From contig JALHMI010000018.1 of assembly GCA_022844125.1 (NCBI GenBank), positions 101,636 through 165,635 of the forward strand: a DNA stretch of 64,000 nucleotides, given 5' to 3'. Shown one piece after another: positions 1 through 6,039 of the stretch (positions are counted from its first letter, which is position 1; every line of letters starts with the position of its first letter). The stretch comes from Pirellulales bacterium. GTDB taxonomy: Bacteria > Planctomycetota > Planctomycetia > Pirellulales > PALSA-1355. The position numbers were made by a program, and so were the translations under genes. The notes under the pieces are model-generated. The model did not search any database and was not told the DNA's origin. It saw only the letters and a program-made list of their open reading frames with translations.

Positions 1-628
1 AGATGGTGCACCAGCCCCCCCTCCAGGAATGCGGAACGGTCGCCAGGAAAGTGAATTCTGCGGCGCCCTCCAGAGAAGCCGCCCGGGACGGTTTCAGCTT
101 GAAAAACACGCCGTGCTGATGATCGATGGTTCCGCTGGCAATGACGAGCGCCCGGGGAGCGATCTCCTTGTAGTGGTTCGTACGCGTGTGCTTGGTTCCT
201 TTGTTCACTGACAAGCCGCCGCCAACTCCCTGGTAGCCCACGGTGGCACCGATGTTTCCGCCCTTGCTGTACTCGGTGGTGTCGGTGATCTCGATCTGAT
301 CGTCCGCCACCGCGCTTTCGAGGATCGTGTTCGGCAGGTAGTCTTGGAATTTCAGCTTCCGGTCGGGACTGGCGATGATGTACATGAAATCCACCACGTC
401 CGATTCAACTCCCGCCACGATTCTGGCGGAAACCCGAAACTTGGCTTCGATGACCTTGAGCGTAGGATTCGATTCGGCAAATCCCGCCGGCGAGACGTCT
501 CGACATTCAACGGTCAACGGCAAGTCAAACACGACCTTGGCGGGGTCGCTAGAAAAAGGCGGTGCCGAATTCGCAGCAACAAATAAAGATGCTGCAATCA
601 AAGTGACCAAACCAGCCAACTTGAACAT
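1..628 (-). CDS. Secreted protein of unknown function, 3' end beyond window
   Basis: The reading frame starts at ATG 628 and stays open for 209 codons to the left edge, so the C-terminus is missing. The N-terminus (MFKLAGLVTLIAASLFVAAN, then SAP) is a clear Sec signal peptide, with cleavage expected near residue 20. The mature part begins with a beta-rich region (DPAKVVFDLPLTVECRDV) and later has a glycine-rich stretch (NIGATVGYQGVGGGLSVN). I recognise no family. It faces away from the ArsR gene at 882, leaving a 253-base divergent intergenic region. The complementary strand carries apparent ORFs (375-767 +) that are shadows. I am confident that it is coding (signal peptide, codon pattern); its function is unknown. 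Confidence 0.75.
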   Translation of the reverse strand, partial: MFKLAGLVTLIAASLFVAANSAPPFSSDPAKVVFDLPLTVECRDVSPAGFAESNPTLKVIEAKFRVSARIVAGVESDVVDFMYIIASPDRKLKFQDYLPNTILESAVADDQIEITDTTEYSKGGNIGATVGYQGVGGGLSVNKGTKHTRTNHYKEIAPRALVIASGTIDHQHGVFFKLKPSRAASLEGAAEFTFLATVPHSWRGGWCTI

Positions 629-799
629 GTTCGACCCCACACCCAGGTTGTGGACTTCAACGAGCTTAAAGGTGGCGAACTGTATCGCCGAAAGTGCGGG
701 CAGGTCAATAAGGATCGCAGCGTCCGCAGGGAGTGATAGCTTGGCATTCGGCGGGGTTGCCAGATAGTTCGGCCTTGGACGGCTAACCCGCCGCAGCAG

Positions 800-834
800 G
801 CAATTGGGCGAAAGAGTGGGGCGCATCCAATTGC
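800..834. repeat. Inverted repeat in the divergent promoter region upstream of arsR
   Basis: GCAATTGG at 800-807 and CCAATTGC at 827-834 form perfect 8-base arms separated by 19 bases. The element lies in the 253-base region between the secreted-protein gene (start 628, minus) and the ArsR gene (start 882, plus). It could be a protein-binding site; nothing else supports a specific role. Confidence 0.4.
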
Positions 835-853
835 TAAAGGCTGGGATTGACGG

Positions 854-871
854 GTCGTCAGCTCACGATAC
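854..871. promoter_or_regulatory. Degenerate copy of the 1217-1238 operator in front of arsR
   Basis: GTCGTCAGCTCACGATAC, 11-28 bases upstream of the ArsR ATG, matches the perfect palindrome core at 1219-1236 (GTCGTGAAATCACGACAT) at 13 of 18 positions, including the GTCGT and TCACGA half-sites. Two related sites, one before arsR and one before csrA, suggest autoregulation plus control of csrA. The role is inferred. Confidence 0.45.
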
Positions 872-881
872 ATTGACATAA

Positions 882-1193
882 ATGAAGACCCGTGCAGTCA
901 AGGTGCTCGACCTGGAAGTGCTGGCTAAAGCAGCCGAGTGCCTGCGGACGTTGGCTCACCCGGTGCGACTCCGCATGGTGCAACTGCTGCTGAACGGCAC
1001 GTATTCGGTGGGGGAACTAGCCGAGTCGTGCGAGATTCCCAGCCACGTCGCATCCGAACATCTCCGCCTGATGCAACATTGTGGTTTTCTGTCGCGAACC
1101 CAACAGGGGCGATACACCTACTACGAGATCGCAGAACCTCATCTGGCGGACATCATGGAATGCATCGAGGAGCGATTCGGCAAAGGGAAGTAG
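882..1193 (+). CDS. ArsR-family winged-helix transcriptional regulator
   Basis: This 103-residue protein has the ArsR (HTH_5) layout: an N-terminal helix (residues 8-25), then 'LRTLAHPVRLRMVQLLL' (about 22-38), the recognition helix region 'YSVGELAESCEIPSHVASEHLRLMQHCGFLSRTQQGRYTYYEI' and a C-terminal dimerisation helix. ArsR-family repressors normally leave DNA on binding a metal or another inducer. The classical CxC metal motif of alpha-3 is not present; C55 in 'AESCEI' and C76 in 'MQHCGF' are the only central cysteines, so the inducer is unclear. The gene precedes csrA, and a palindrome lies between the two (1217-1238), with a degenerate copy at its own start (854-871). It probably represses itself and perhaps csrA. 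Confidence 0.85.
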   Translation: MKTRAVKVLDLEVLAKAAECLRTLAHPVRLRMVQLLLNGTYSVGELAESCEIPSHVASEHLRLMQHCGFLSRTQQGRYTYYEIAEPHLADIMECIEERFGKGK

Positions 1194-1216
1194 TTTTTTT
1201 TGCTTTCAGCTATCGT

Positions 1217-1238
1217 CATGTCGTGAAATCACGACATG
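1217..1238. promoter_or_regulatory. Perfect palindrome between arsR and csrA, candidate ArsR operator
   Basis: CATGTCGTGA (1217-1226), AA, TCACGACATG (1229-1238): two perfect 10-base arms with a 2-base centre, 40 bases upstream of the csrA ATG. The size and symmetry suit a dimeric winged-helix repressor. It is not a typical terminator, because the T-run (1193-1201) lies before it rather than after. A related site lies just before arsR. Confidence 0.6.
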
Positions 1239-1278
1239 TATTAGGGTCTGGTTCGATCCAATCATGGAGGGCAGGGAG

Positions 1279-1473
1279 ATGCTTGTGCTTAGCAGAAAAA
1301 TAGGGGAGACGATCACCATCGGTGACAATATCAAGATCAGCGTCATCCGGCTCGAAGGCGGTCGGGTTCGCCTGGGAATTGACGCTCCAAGCGAAGTGCG
1401 GATCTTGCGAGCCGAACTCGAAAAGTTCCTGGCAGGGTCCAGCGAGGATGCGAAGCAGGCAGCCTCGAACTAG
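1279..1473 (+). CDS. csrA: Carbon storage regulator CsrA
   Basis: This 64-residue protein begins MLVLSRKIGETITIGD, the signature start of CsrA, and has the family's usual length of about 60-70 residues. CsrA is a homodimeric RNA-binding protein that recognises GGA in 5' leaders and changes mRNA translation or stability. The RNA-contacting R6 and the 'VRLGIDAPSEVRILRAEL' segment (about 33-50) are present. The start is ATG 1279, preceded by a G-rich ribosome-binding stretch (GGAGGGCAGGGAG, 1266-1278). An upstream in-frame ATG at 1264 would add MEGRE, which is atypical. It lies directly after the ArsR gene and its palindrome, so its expression may respond to that regulator. No flagellar genes are nearby. 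Confidence 0.95.
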   Translation: MLVLSRKIGETITIGDNIKISVIRLEGGRVRLGIDAPSEVRILRAELEKFLAGSSEDAKQAASN

Positions 1474-1518
1474 TCGGGAGGCAGAAGTCGACGACGAACG
1501 GCGGGCGTTCAATACAAC

Positions 1519-1552
1519 AGCCCGCTCAAGCGGGGCAGCAACCGAGCGGGCT
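1519..1552 (+). terminator. Stem-loop downstream of csrA, possible terminator
   Basis: AGCCCGCTC (1519-1527) and GAGCGGGCT (1544-1552) are perfect 9-base arms around a 16-base loop, 46 bases after the csrA stop. There is no T-run after it, so it is either a weak terminator or an mRNA 3' stabiliser. Confidence 0.45.
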
Positions 1553-1619
1553 GAGGCAGTCCGCCAGACGAAGCGGCGTGTTGGCAATTGCGTTCATCGC
1601 AGCACAACGGCGATACTAC

Positions 1620-1823
1620 ATGTCAATCACTGAGCAACCACGGCGTAGTTTTCCGGCGACCAGGGAAGACGATTGGCTGTCCGTACTCGATCCGAGCCGA
1701 CCGACCTATGCGTGCCCTCACTGCAAGCAATTGGCGATGCAGTTTTACACTCGGATTCCAGGCGAACCGGAGCGGGAGGATGTATACCGTTGCTGCTGCT
1801 GTGGCTCGACTTGGGAACTGTAA
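1620..1823 (+). CDS. Small zinc-ribbon protein of unknown function
   Basis: This 67-residue protein ends in a zinc-ribbon-like arrangement: CPHC (about residues 31-34) and, about 20 residues later, YRCCCCGSTWEL at the C-terminus. That gives a C-x2-C...C-x2-C zinc site with two spare cysteines. The pattern resembles TFIIS- or RNA-polymerase-type ribbons, but no enzyme domain is attached. The start is taken as ATG 1620 (MSITEQPRRSF). A longer frame to TTG 1578 exists but has a less convincing N-terminus and no clear ribosome-binding site. A role in nucleic-acid or protein binding is plausible but not shown. Confidence 0.6.
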   Translation: MSITEQPRRSFPATREDDWLSVLDPSRPTYACPHCKQLAMQFYTRIPGEPEREDVYRCCCCGSTWEL

Positions 1824-1929
1824 GAGAAATTGATTCTGCCACAAATCGTGGCTTTCTGAGTTCGGATCAGGGTTGGCGTTCAATGCCCCCCGGTTCGGTC
1901 GATTAAGTGACGATGTCGAGCTGTTTCGC

Positions 1930-2147
1930 TCAGCGGCTACGCGTTCGAACCAGCTGAACGACGGTGCAGACCGCCGGCTCGACAAAATCGAGCGGGATCA
2001 TGACGACTGCCAGGAGAAAGAAGAAAGGCTCGTCGTCATTCGGACCAAAGGAATCTCGAAACACAGCATAGATGACGTTGTGCGTTACGACACACGCCAC
2101 CCAGGCGGCGACGATCTCGGGGTCAAACGCAGCACTTTATCGAGCAC
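1930..2147 (-). pseudogene. Small membrane protein gene, apparently frameshifted
   Basis: The minus strand encodes FDPEIVAAWVACVVTHNVIY...FFFLLAVVMIPLDFVEPAV...RTRSR, ending at 1930. It has a convincing hydrophobic segment, but its frame has only a GTG (2100) inside it and a TAA just upstream. One frame over, a GTG at 2147 with an AGGGTGA ribosome-binding site reads MLDKVLR and then meets the other frame near 2125. The simplest reading is one small gene of about 70 residues carrying a frameshift (mutation or sequencing error). Alternatively a 56-residue protein starts at GTG 2100. No family recognised. Confidence 0.3.
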
Positions 2148-2179
2148 GTCGCTTCACCCTGCAGGGCATCTGAGGTCGT

Positions 2180-2671
2180 TCACGTAACGCCCGGCTCGTT
2201 GGCTTGCACGCCCTTTTGATAGTGGGTGTAGACGTACACTGGAATATCCAGGTCGCCCAGATTGGCCTGGATGTGTGGCAGAACCTCGGACCACTGGAGT
2301 CCACCGACACCGGTCGCCAGTCTGGGCAAGGCGATGCTCTTGATGTCGCCTTTCTCCAGTTCGTGTCGAAGCCGCCGCAAGCTGTGATTGACGTTGGCGG
2401 TGGTCGCTTTGCCCGGCTTGGCGCCCGGATGGTGCTCACCTTCCTGGGTCATCAGATTGAAGATTCGAGCACCAAAACCACCCCACGACCAAAGTTCGCC
2501 CGGCTTCGGATGGCTTTGGTGGGCGAAGTGTCGAAAGTCCTTGGACATCATCGGCCATTTCTCACGCAAGGCTGCGGCAAGCCCCTGGTCGAAGTGGTCG
2601 TTCGGTGCGACGCCGTGAGCGATCGCCTGGGCCTTCGTGAGTAGAATGTCGCCGGATACTTCGTGAATCAT
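2180..2671 (-). CDS. Macrodomain protein (ADP-ribose binding or hydrolysis)
   Basis: This 163-residue protein from ATG 2671 consists of one macrodomain. 'IHEVSGDILLTKAQAIAHGVAPNDHFDQGLAAAL' (2-35) is the adenine/ribose-binding start, and 'IKSIALPRLATGVGGLQWSEV' (about 118-138) is the phosphate loop, very like the ALC1/TARG1/DarG branch ('ALPRLGxGxGGLxW'). Members of this branch remove ADP-ribose from glutamate or from thymidine, or bind ADP-ribose. DarG pairs with a DarT toxin, but no DarT-like gene is adjacent, and this protein lacks the C-terminal DarG extension. The gene follows the DsrE gene on the same strand after 52 bases. The ORF extends to 2794 but would overlap the DsrE gene, so the inner ATG is preferred. 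Confidence 0.85.
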   Translation of the reverse strand: MIHEVSGDILLTKAQAIAHGVAPNDHFDQGLAAALREKWPMMSKDFRHFAHQSHPKPGELWSWGGFGARIFNLMTQEGEHHPGAKPGKATTANVNHSLRRLRHELEKGDIKSIALPRLATGVGGLQWSEVLPHIQANLGDLDIPVYVYTHYQKGVQANEPGVT

Positions 2672-2723
2672 GGTTGTCTCATTGTGGGAGAGTTGGAAGA
2701 GCAGATTGCGAACAGTGTTGATC

Positions 2724-3182
2724 TCAGTAGTCCAGAATCTTGTCGGCGTCGAGCAGCATTTTTCCCAGGACTTGCTCCGATGCAATCTCGGCATTCCGCT
2801 TCAGTGACATGTCACCAATGTGTGCCGAGTGAGCGCAGTGCGGGCACAGAAGCACCTTCCCACCAGCCCCGGTGAAGTCTTCATAGTGCTTAGCCAGCGT
2901 GGTAGGATTCGAAGCCCAGGTCATATCGAGGTCTTGGCGTCGTTCGGCGAGCCGCACTCCCTCCAGATCGAGGAACAGTGTGACTTGAGCGCCCGACTTT
3001 TGCATTAACGTGCCGAGTTTGACCGCCATAAAGCAGCGATGCAGATCGTCAGTGAAGTGCGATAGATGCACGACGATCTGCTGGGCGTCCTTGGGGGACT
3101 CCGGGGTGCCAGCCATCGTGGCTCGTGCGGAGTGTATCGCCACGAACGCTACCAGCAAACAGAGGTATGCCAGCTTCTTCAC
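2724..3182 (-). CDS. Secreted DsrE/DsrF-like protein
   Basis: This 152-residue protein has a signal peptide (MKKLAYLCLLVAFVAIHSARA) followed by a DsrE-like fold: 'QQIVVHLSHFTDDLHRCFMAVKLGTLMQKSGAQVTLFLDLEGV' (about 35-77) and 'GAGGKVLLCPHCAHSAHI' (about 105-122). DsrE proteins are small alpha/beta proteins, some of which carry sulfur on a conserved cysteine. Here C113 and C116 in 'CPHC' are candidates, and a cysteine at this position is common in the family. Export to the periplasm is predicted from the signal peptide. It sits upstream of the macrodomain gene on the same strand. The sulfur-relay role is family knowledge and not shown for this protein. Confidence 0.8.
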   Translation of the reverse strand: MKKLAYLCLLVAFVAIHSARATMAGTPESPKDAQQIVVHLSHFTDDLHRCFMAVKLGTLMQKSGAQVTLFLDLEGVRLAERRQDLDMTWASNPTTLAKHYEDFTGAGGKVLLCPHCAHSAHIGDMSLKRNAEIASEQVLGKMLLDADKILDY

Positions 3183-3481
3183 GGGGTTGTCTCCTGGTCG
3201 TTGGCAATCTGAATCGAGGTCCGCCTAGTACCAACGCAACTTGCATACCGACTAGCGAGTGACGGATAAAGGCCATGGGCTGAGCAGATTCAGCTTGCAG
3301 GTCATCGTGAAGGTGTGCGGCAACGCATGATGATGTGCGGATAGCGCTCGCTGGTCACTGCATTTACGCGGGATCACGATTGTTAGGACATTTTCTGAAT
3401 CATGCGCTGAACTGGTCAAAAAAACCGCCCGTTGCTAGGATCGTTGGGATAACGAGTTACGTCCTTTCGAGGTGCCCAGGC
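3183..3481. other. Intergenic region, nothing clear found
   Basis: These 299 bases lie between the divergent DsrE gene (start 3182, minus) and the small gene at 3482. It must hold the promoters of both. I see no strong paired -35/-10, no long inverted repeat and no RNA gene. The frame that runs through it into the next gene (from 3335) has unconvincing composition. Confidence 0.5.
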
Positions 3482-3730
3482 ATGAATGAGAGACTGTTGC
3501 GGGAAGCCGCCGCATGGTGGCAAGTCGAACACGAGAACAATCCTTCTGAGCAGAACGCTCGGATGCTCTCCATCTTGGAATGGCTGGTTGATGCCACGCC
3601 GCAGGAGCGGGAAGAGTGGTTCGACAGTACAGGTGGCTGCGAAGCAGAGATGGCGAAGGCTGTCTTGAATGGAATCGCTGACGATGCCCCTGCAGCTGCG
3701 CTGGAAGTCCTGACGGAATTGAGCCGCTGA
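3482..3730 (+). CDS. Small acidic protein of unknown function
   Basis: This 82-residue soluble protein starts MNERLLREAAAWWQVEHENN. The frame is open back to 3335, but the inner ATG at 3482, preceded by 'GAGGTG' at a suitable distance, gives a cleaner N-terminus. It is predicted mostly helical and acidic ('LEWLVDATPQEREEWFDSTGGCEAEMAKAVL'). I recognise no family. It is the first of three closely spaced plus-strand genes (3482, 3764, 4043) that may form one transcript. Confidence 0.55.
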   Translation: MNERLLREAAAWWQVEHENNPSEQNARMLSILEWLVDATPQEREEWFDSTGGCEAEMAKAVLNGIADDAPAAALEVLTELSR

Positions 3731-3763
3731 GTGCAGAGCAGCGCCTTCCCATTGAGGTAGCAC

Positions 3764-4030
3764 ATGTCCGATGAGACGGTTCCCGCCGAGCCAACCGCCA
3801 GCAGTCTTAAGGTCGAATTAAGAGCCTCCCTCGAACTTTTGAAGAAAGACTTCGAGAGCCTCAAACACTTCGTTGATGAGATCGCGCCCGAAGGAGTCCC
3901 GGCGCCGATCCGCCTTTCGAGAGAAGACCGGCAAGAGCTGTTGGCCGCAACTTCGGAGATTCACGACGCCGCTGACGACATCGTATTTGAGGCAGAGAAG
4001 ATCAAAGAGAAACTGGAAAGACTTGGTTGA
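3764..4030 (+). CDS. Small helical protein of unknown function
   Basis: This 88-residue protein is almost entirely charged helix ('LKVELRASLELLKKDFESLKHFVDEI', 'REDRQELLAATSEIHDAADDIVFEAEKIKEKLERLG') and is likely to form a coiled coil. The second gene of the 3482-4492 group, it starts 33 bases after the previous stop and ends 12 bases before the next gene. No known domain is recognised. The heptad-like pattern suggests it binds another protein, perhaps the membrane protein encoded next; this is inference from position only. Confidence 0.6.
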   Translation: MSDETVPAEPTASSLKVELRASLELLKKDFESLKHFVDEIAPEGVPAPIRLSREDRQELLAATSEIHDAADDIVFEAEKIKEKLERLG

Positions 4031-4042
4031 GCACCAACGATT

Positions 4043-4492
4043 ATGGACGTATGGGCCGCACTGCTGCTCATCCTTGTCGGCACCCTTCTCCTGGCTAGCC
4101 TGATCGCTGGGCTCGTGTTCCTGATTCAGCTCGTTGCCAGGAGTCTTGGTGCTCATCAAGGTGGTTGGCGGCGACTGGTGGAAGAGTATCCGGCTCCTTG
4201 CCCGGCCCAAGGTCAGGTTCACAAGCGCCAGACGCTCCAGATTGGGGCCGTGGTCTATAAGCGTTGCGTAACCGTGGGAATCGCCGACGAGGGTCTGTAC
4301 CTGAATGTCTGGCGAAAGACCGTCAGAATTCCGTGGCAGGACTTCAAGCGGCTGGGGCAGGCAACGCTCTATTGGCAGAAGGTTCCGATGCTTACGGTCG
4401 GCGAGCCTCGGCTAGCGACAGTCACCGTGCCATCGCCGTTGTTTGAGTTGATGCGTTCGAGATTGCCCAACGAGTTGTTGGACGCCAAGTGA
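4043..4492 (+). CDS. Single-pass membrane protein of unknown function
   Basis: This 149-residue protein has one N-terminal transmembrane segment (about residues 5-32, AALLLILVGTLLLASLIAGL then VFLIQLVA) and a cytoplasmic-type domain of about 110 residues rich in beta strands ('LQIGAVVYKRCVTVGIADEGLYLNVWRKTVRIPWQDFKRL'). The strand pattern and the 'valine-pair, IPW' motif resemble PH-like or GRAM-like membrane-associated domains, but I cannot assign a family. It is the last gene of a three-gene plus-strand group. Confidence 0.65.
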   Translation: MDVWAALLLILVGTLLLASLIAGLVFLIQLVARSLGAHQGGWRRLVEEYPAPCPAQGQVHKRQTLQIGAVVYKRCVTVGIADEGLYLNVWRKTVRIPWQDFKRLGQATLYWQKVPMLTVGEPRLATVTVPSPLFELMRSRLPNELLDAK

Positions 4493-4716
4493 CGCGATTG
4501 GCCTAAGTCTTCCCCTGCCGGACTCCGAACGCGGCTGTCGGGGCCTGTGCCAGAACGCCGCGGCGTAGTAGCGTCTGAACCTGCGATGGGACTTGCGACG
4601 TAACATACTTTGCGGGCCTGTGGCTCTACGGGATTACGGCCCGGCCTCGCAGGCGGGCCAAGTCTCAGCGTAAAATACAGAGGGCGGGGATTCGGGGACC
4701 GGGGAAGCACTTGAAG

Positions 4717-5469
4717 ATGCGGCTGCTGACGTACAACATTCATAAAGGCATCGGCGGACGCGACCGGCGCTACGATCTCAATCGGGTGATCGATGTGATC
4801 GAGGCCGAAAATCCCGACCTGATCTGCCTGCAGGAAGTCGACAGCAATTGCCGGCGGTCGCGGTTTCACGATCAGTGCGACCTGCTCGCACAGCATTTCA
4901 ATGCCGTCGCCCGGCTGCGGCAGACGACCGTCCGCTTAAAGGTGGGCAGCTACGGCAACAGCGTCCTTTCACGCTGGCCGCTGCATTCGTGCCACCAGAT
5001 TTCGCTGCGGATGCCGGGGAAGAAGGCCCGCGGGGCGCAGTTGGCCATCGTCGAAACGCCCGAAGGGCCGCTGCACCTGGTGCATTGGCATCTGGGCCTG
5101 GCCGAAAAGGAACGTCACTGGCAGGTCGATCACCTGCTCAATCATCACCTGTTTCGCCAGGCGGGCGACCTGCCCGTGCTGGTGGCCGGCGATTGCAACG
5201 ACTGGCGGAACACGCTCGGGGCGGGGCCATTCGCCCGGCACAGCTTCACCCAGGTGACCGCGCCGATCTCTCGGTTCCGCTCGTTTCCGGCGTACTTCCC
5301 GATGGGCTCGCTGGACAAAGCGTTCACTCGGGGCAGTGTGTTCGTCAAGCAGGCTCGCGTGGTGCGCACGGCGCTGGCGAAGGTGGCGAGCGATCACTTG
5401 CCGCTGGTGGTGGACTTCCACCTGTCGGAAGAACAACTGGCCGTGAACGGGGAAAGAGCAGGGGGGTAG
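4717..5469 (+). CDS. Endonuclease/exonuclease/phosphatase (EEP) family protein
   Basis: This 250-residue protein spans one EEP (DNase I-like) domain. Visible motifs are 'LTYNIHKGIGG' (metal/phosphate Asn), 'PDLICLQEVDSN' with the metal-binding Glu, 'HWHLG' with the conserved His-x-His, 'VLVAGDCNDW' with the Asp and Asn pair, and 'VASDHLPLVVDF' with the catalytic terminal Asp-His. These proteins hydrolyse phosphodiester bonds in DNA, lipids or sugars; this compact form without a signal peptide is of unknown substrate. ATG 4717 is preferred over TTG 4711 because the GGGGAAG ribosome-binding site is then correctly spaced. Confidence 0.85.
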   Translation: MRLLTYNIHKGIGGRDRRYDLNRVIDVIEAENPDLICLQEVDSNCRRSRFHDQCDLLAQHFNAVARLRQTTVRLKVGSYGNSVLSRWPLHSCHQISLRMPGKKARGAQLAIVETPEGPLHLVHWHLGLAEKERHWQVDHLLNHHLFRQAGDLPVLVAGDCNDWRNTLGAGPFARHSFTQVTAPISRFRSFPAYFPMGSLDKAFTRGSVFVKQARVVRTALAKVASDHLPLVVDFHLSEEQLAVNGERAGG

Positions 5470-5483
5470 AGTGGTGAATCGCG

Positions 5484-5538
5484 AACCGACGCGGGAGCGC
5501 GGCGGCGAACAGGTTCATCCTCGCTTACGCGCCGGGTT
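5484..5538. repeat. REP-like palindromic intergenic element, copy 1
   Basis: AACCGACGCGGGAGCG (5484-5499) is an imperfect inverted copy of CGCTTACGCGCCGGGTT (5522-5538), giving a hairpin with a loop of about 22 bases. The right arm with its neighbours (CTCGCTTACGCGCCGGGTTA) closely matches sequence at 5988-6020, so this looks like a dispersed intergenic repeat rather than a terminator of the EEP gene, although it could act as one. Confidence 0.5.
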
Positions 5539-5589
5539 AGGATGATGCACCCTCGATGCGCGCGTCGGACTACTATGCGGCCACGGCAA

Positions 5590-5778
5590 CTATTCCGCGA
5601 GCGCCTCTTTGATCAGCGCGTGCATGTCGACTTCGCCGGTCGAGATTGCGTCGAACAGGCTTTCGCGAGTGACCTTGTCGTCAAACCGATCGAGTCGCTC
5701 CATGATTTTCGCGATCGCTTCCGGCGGGTAACCTCGCTCGCTGAGCCAGTTCTCGATCTCAGGTCGCTCGTGAGACAT
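5590..5778 (-). CDS. Small acidic helical protein of unknown function
   Basis: This 62-residue protein (MSHERPEIENWLSERGYPPE, then AIAKIMERLDRFDDKVTRESLFDAISTGEVD) is helix-rich and soluble. The N-terminal half, with its 'WLSERGYPPEAIAKIMERLD' pattern, looks like a UBA-like or recruitment-type three-helix unit, but this is only impression. It sits alone between two copies of the intergenic repeat. Codon use is like the neighbours and the start ATG is clear, so it is probably a real gene. Confidence 0.6.
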   Translation of the reverse strand: MSHERPEIENWLSERGYPPEAIAKIMERLDRFDDKVTRESLFDAISTGEVDMHALIKEALAE

Positions 5779-5987
5779 CGTGTCGAATCCTTACTTGCTG
5801 AAATAGCGGCTGGTGGGCGGTGCTAACCGCTTCGGTGAATTCTACGTCGCGGCCTGCCAACCAGCAATTTGAGGTTCTCGCCTGATCGGCGGCCGTATTC
5901 CTCAGATTCGTCAGGACCGGAACGAGTTATTGCGGGGGCGCGCGCGGCGCGCGTGTGGTGGATTGGAGGAGTTGCCCGGCGCGGCTC

Positions 5988-6020
5988 CCTCGCTCACGCG
6001 CTCACGCGTCGGGTTAGGGA
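5988..6020. repeat. Intergenic repeat, copy 2
   Basis: Positions 5988-6020 repeat the 5521-5541 sequence (CTCGCT.ACGCG, then CGGGTTAGG) with an internal tandem duplication of CTCACGCG (5993-6000 and 6001-6008). It lies just downstream of the oxidoreductase stop codon. Together with copy 1 it suggests a repeat family in this genome. Confidence 0.45.
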
Positions 6021-6039
6021 TTGTATTTGTCACGCTTCG

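Noticed and set aside
598..879. 93-residue minus-strand ORF upstream of arsR
   Set aside because: Trp/Ser/Arg-rich, no known motif, overlaps the secreted-protein start and the divergent promoter region.
1873..2187. 104-residue plus-strand ORF
   Set aside because: The complementary strand carries a more convincing hydrophobic protein; this frame has random composition.
2180..2671. DarTG toxin-antitoxin system
   Set aside because: Only the macrodomain is present; no DarT-like ADP-ribosyltransferase was found next to it.
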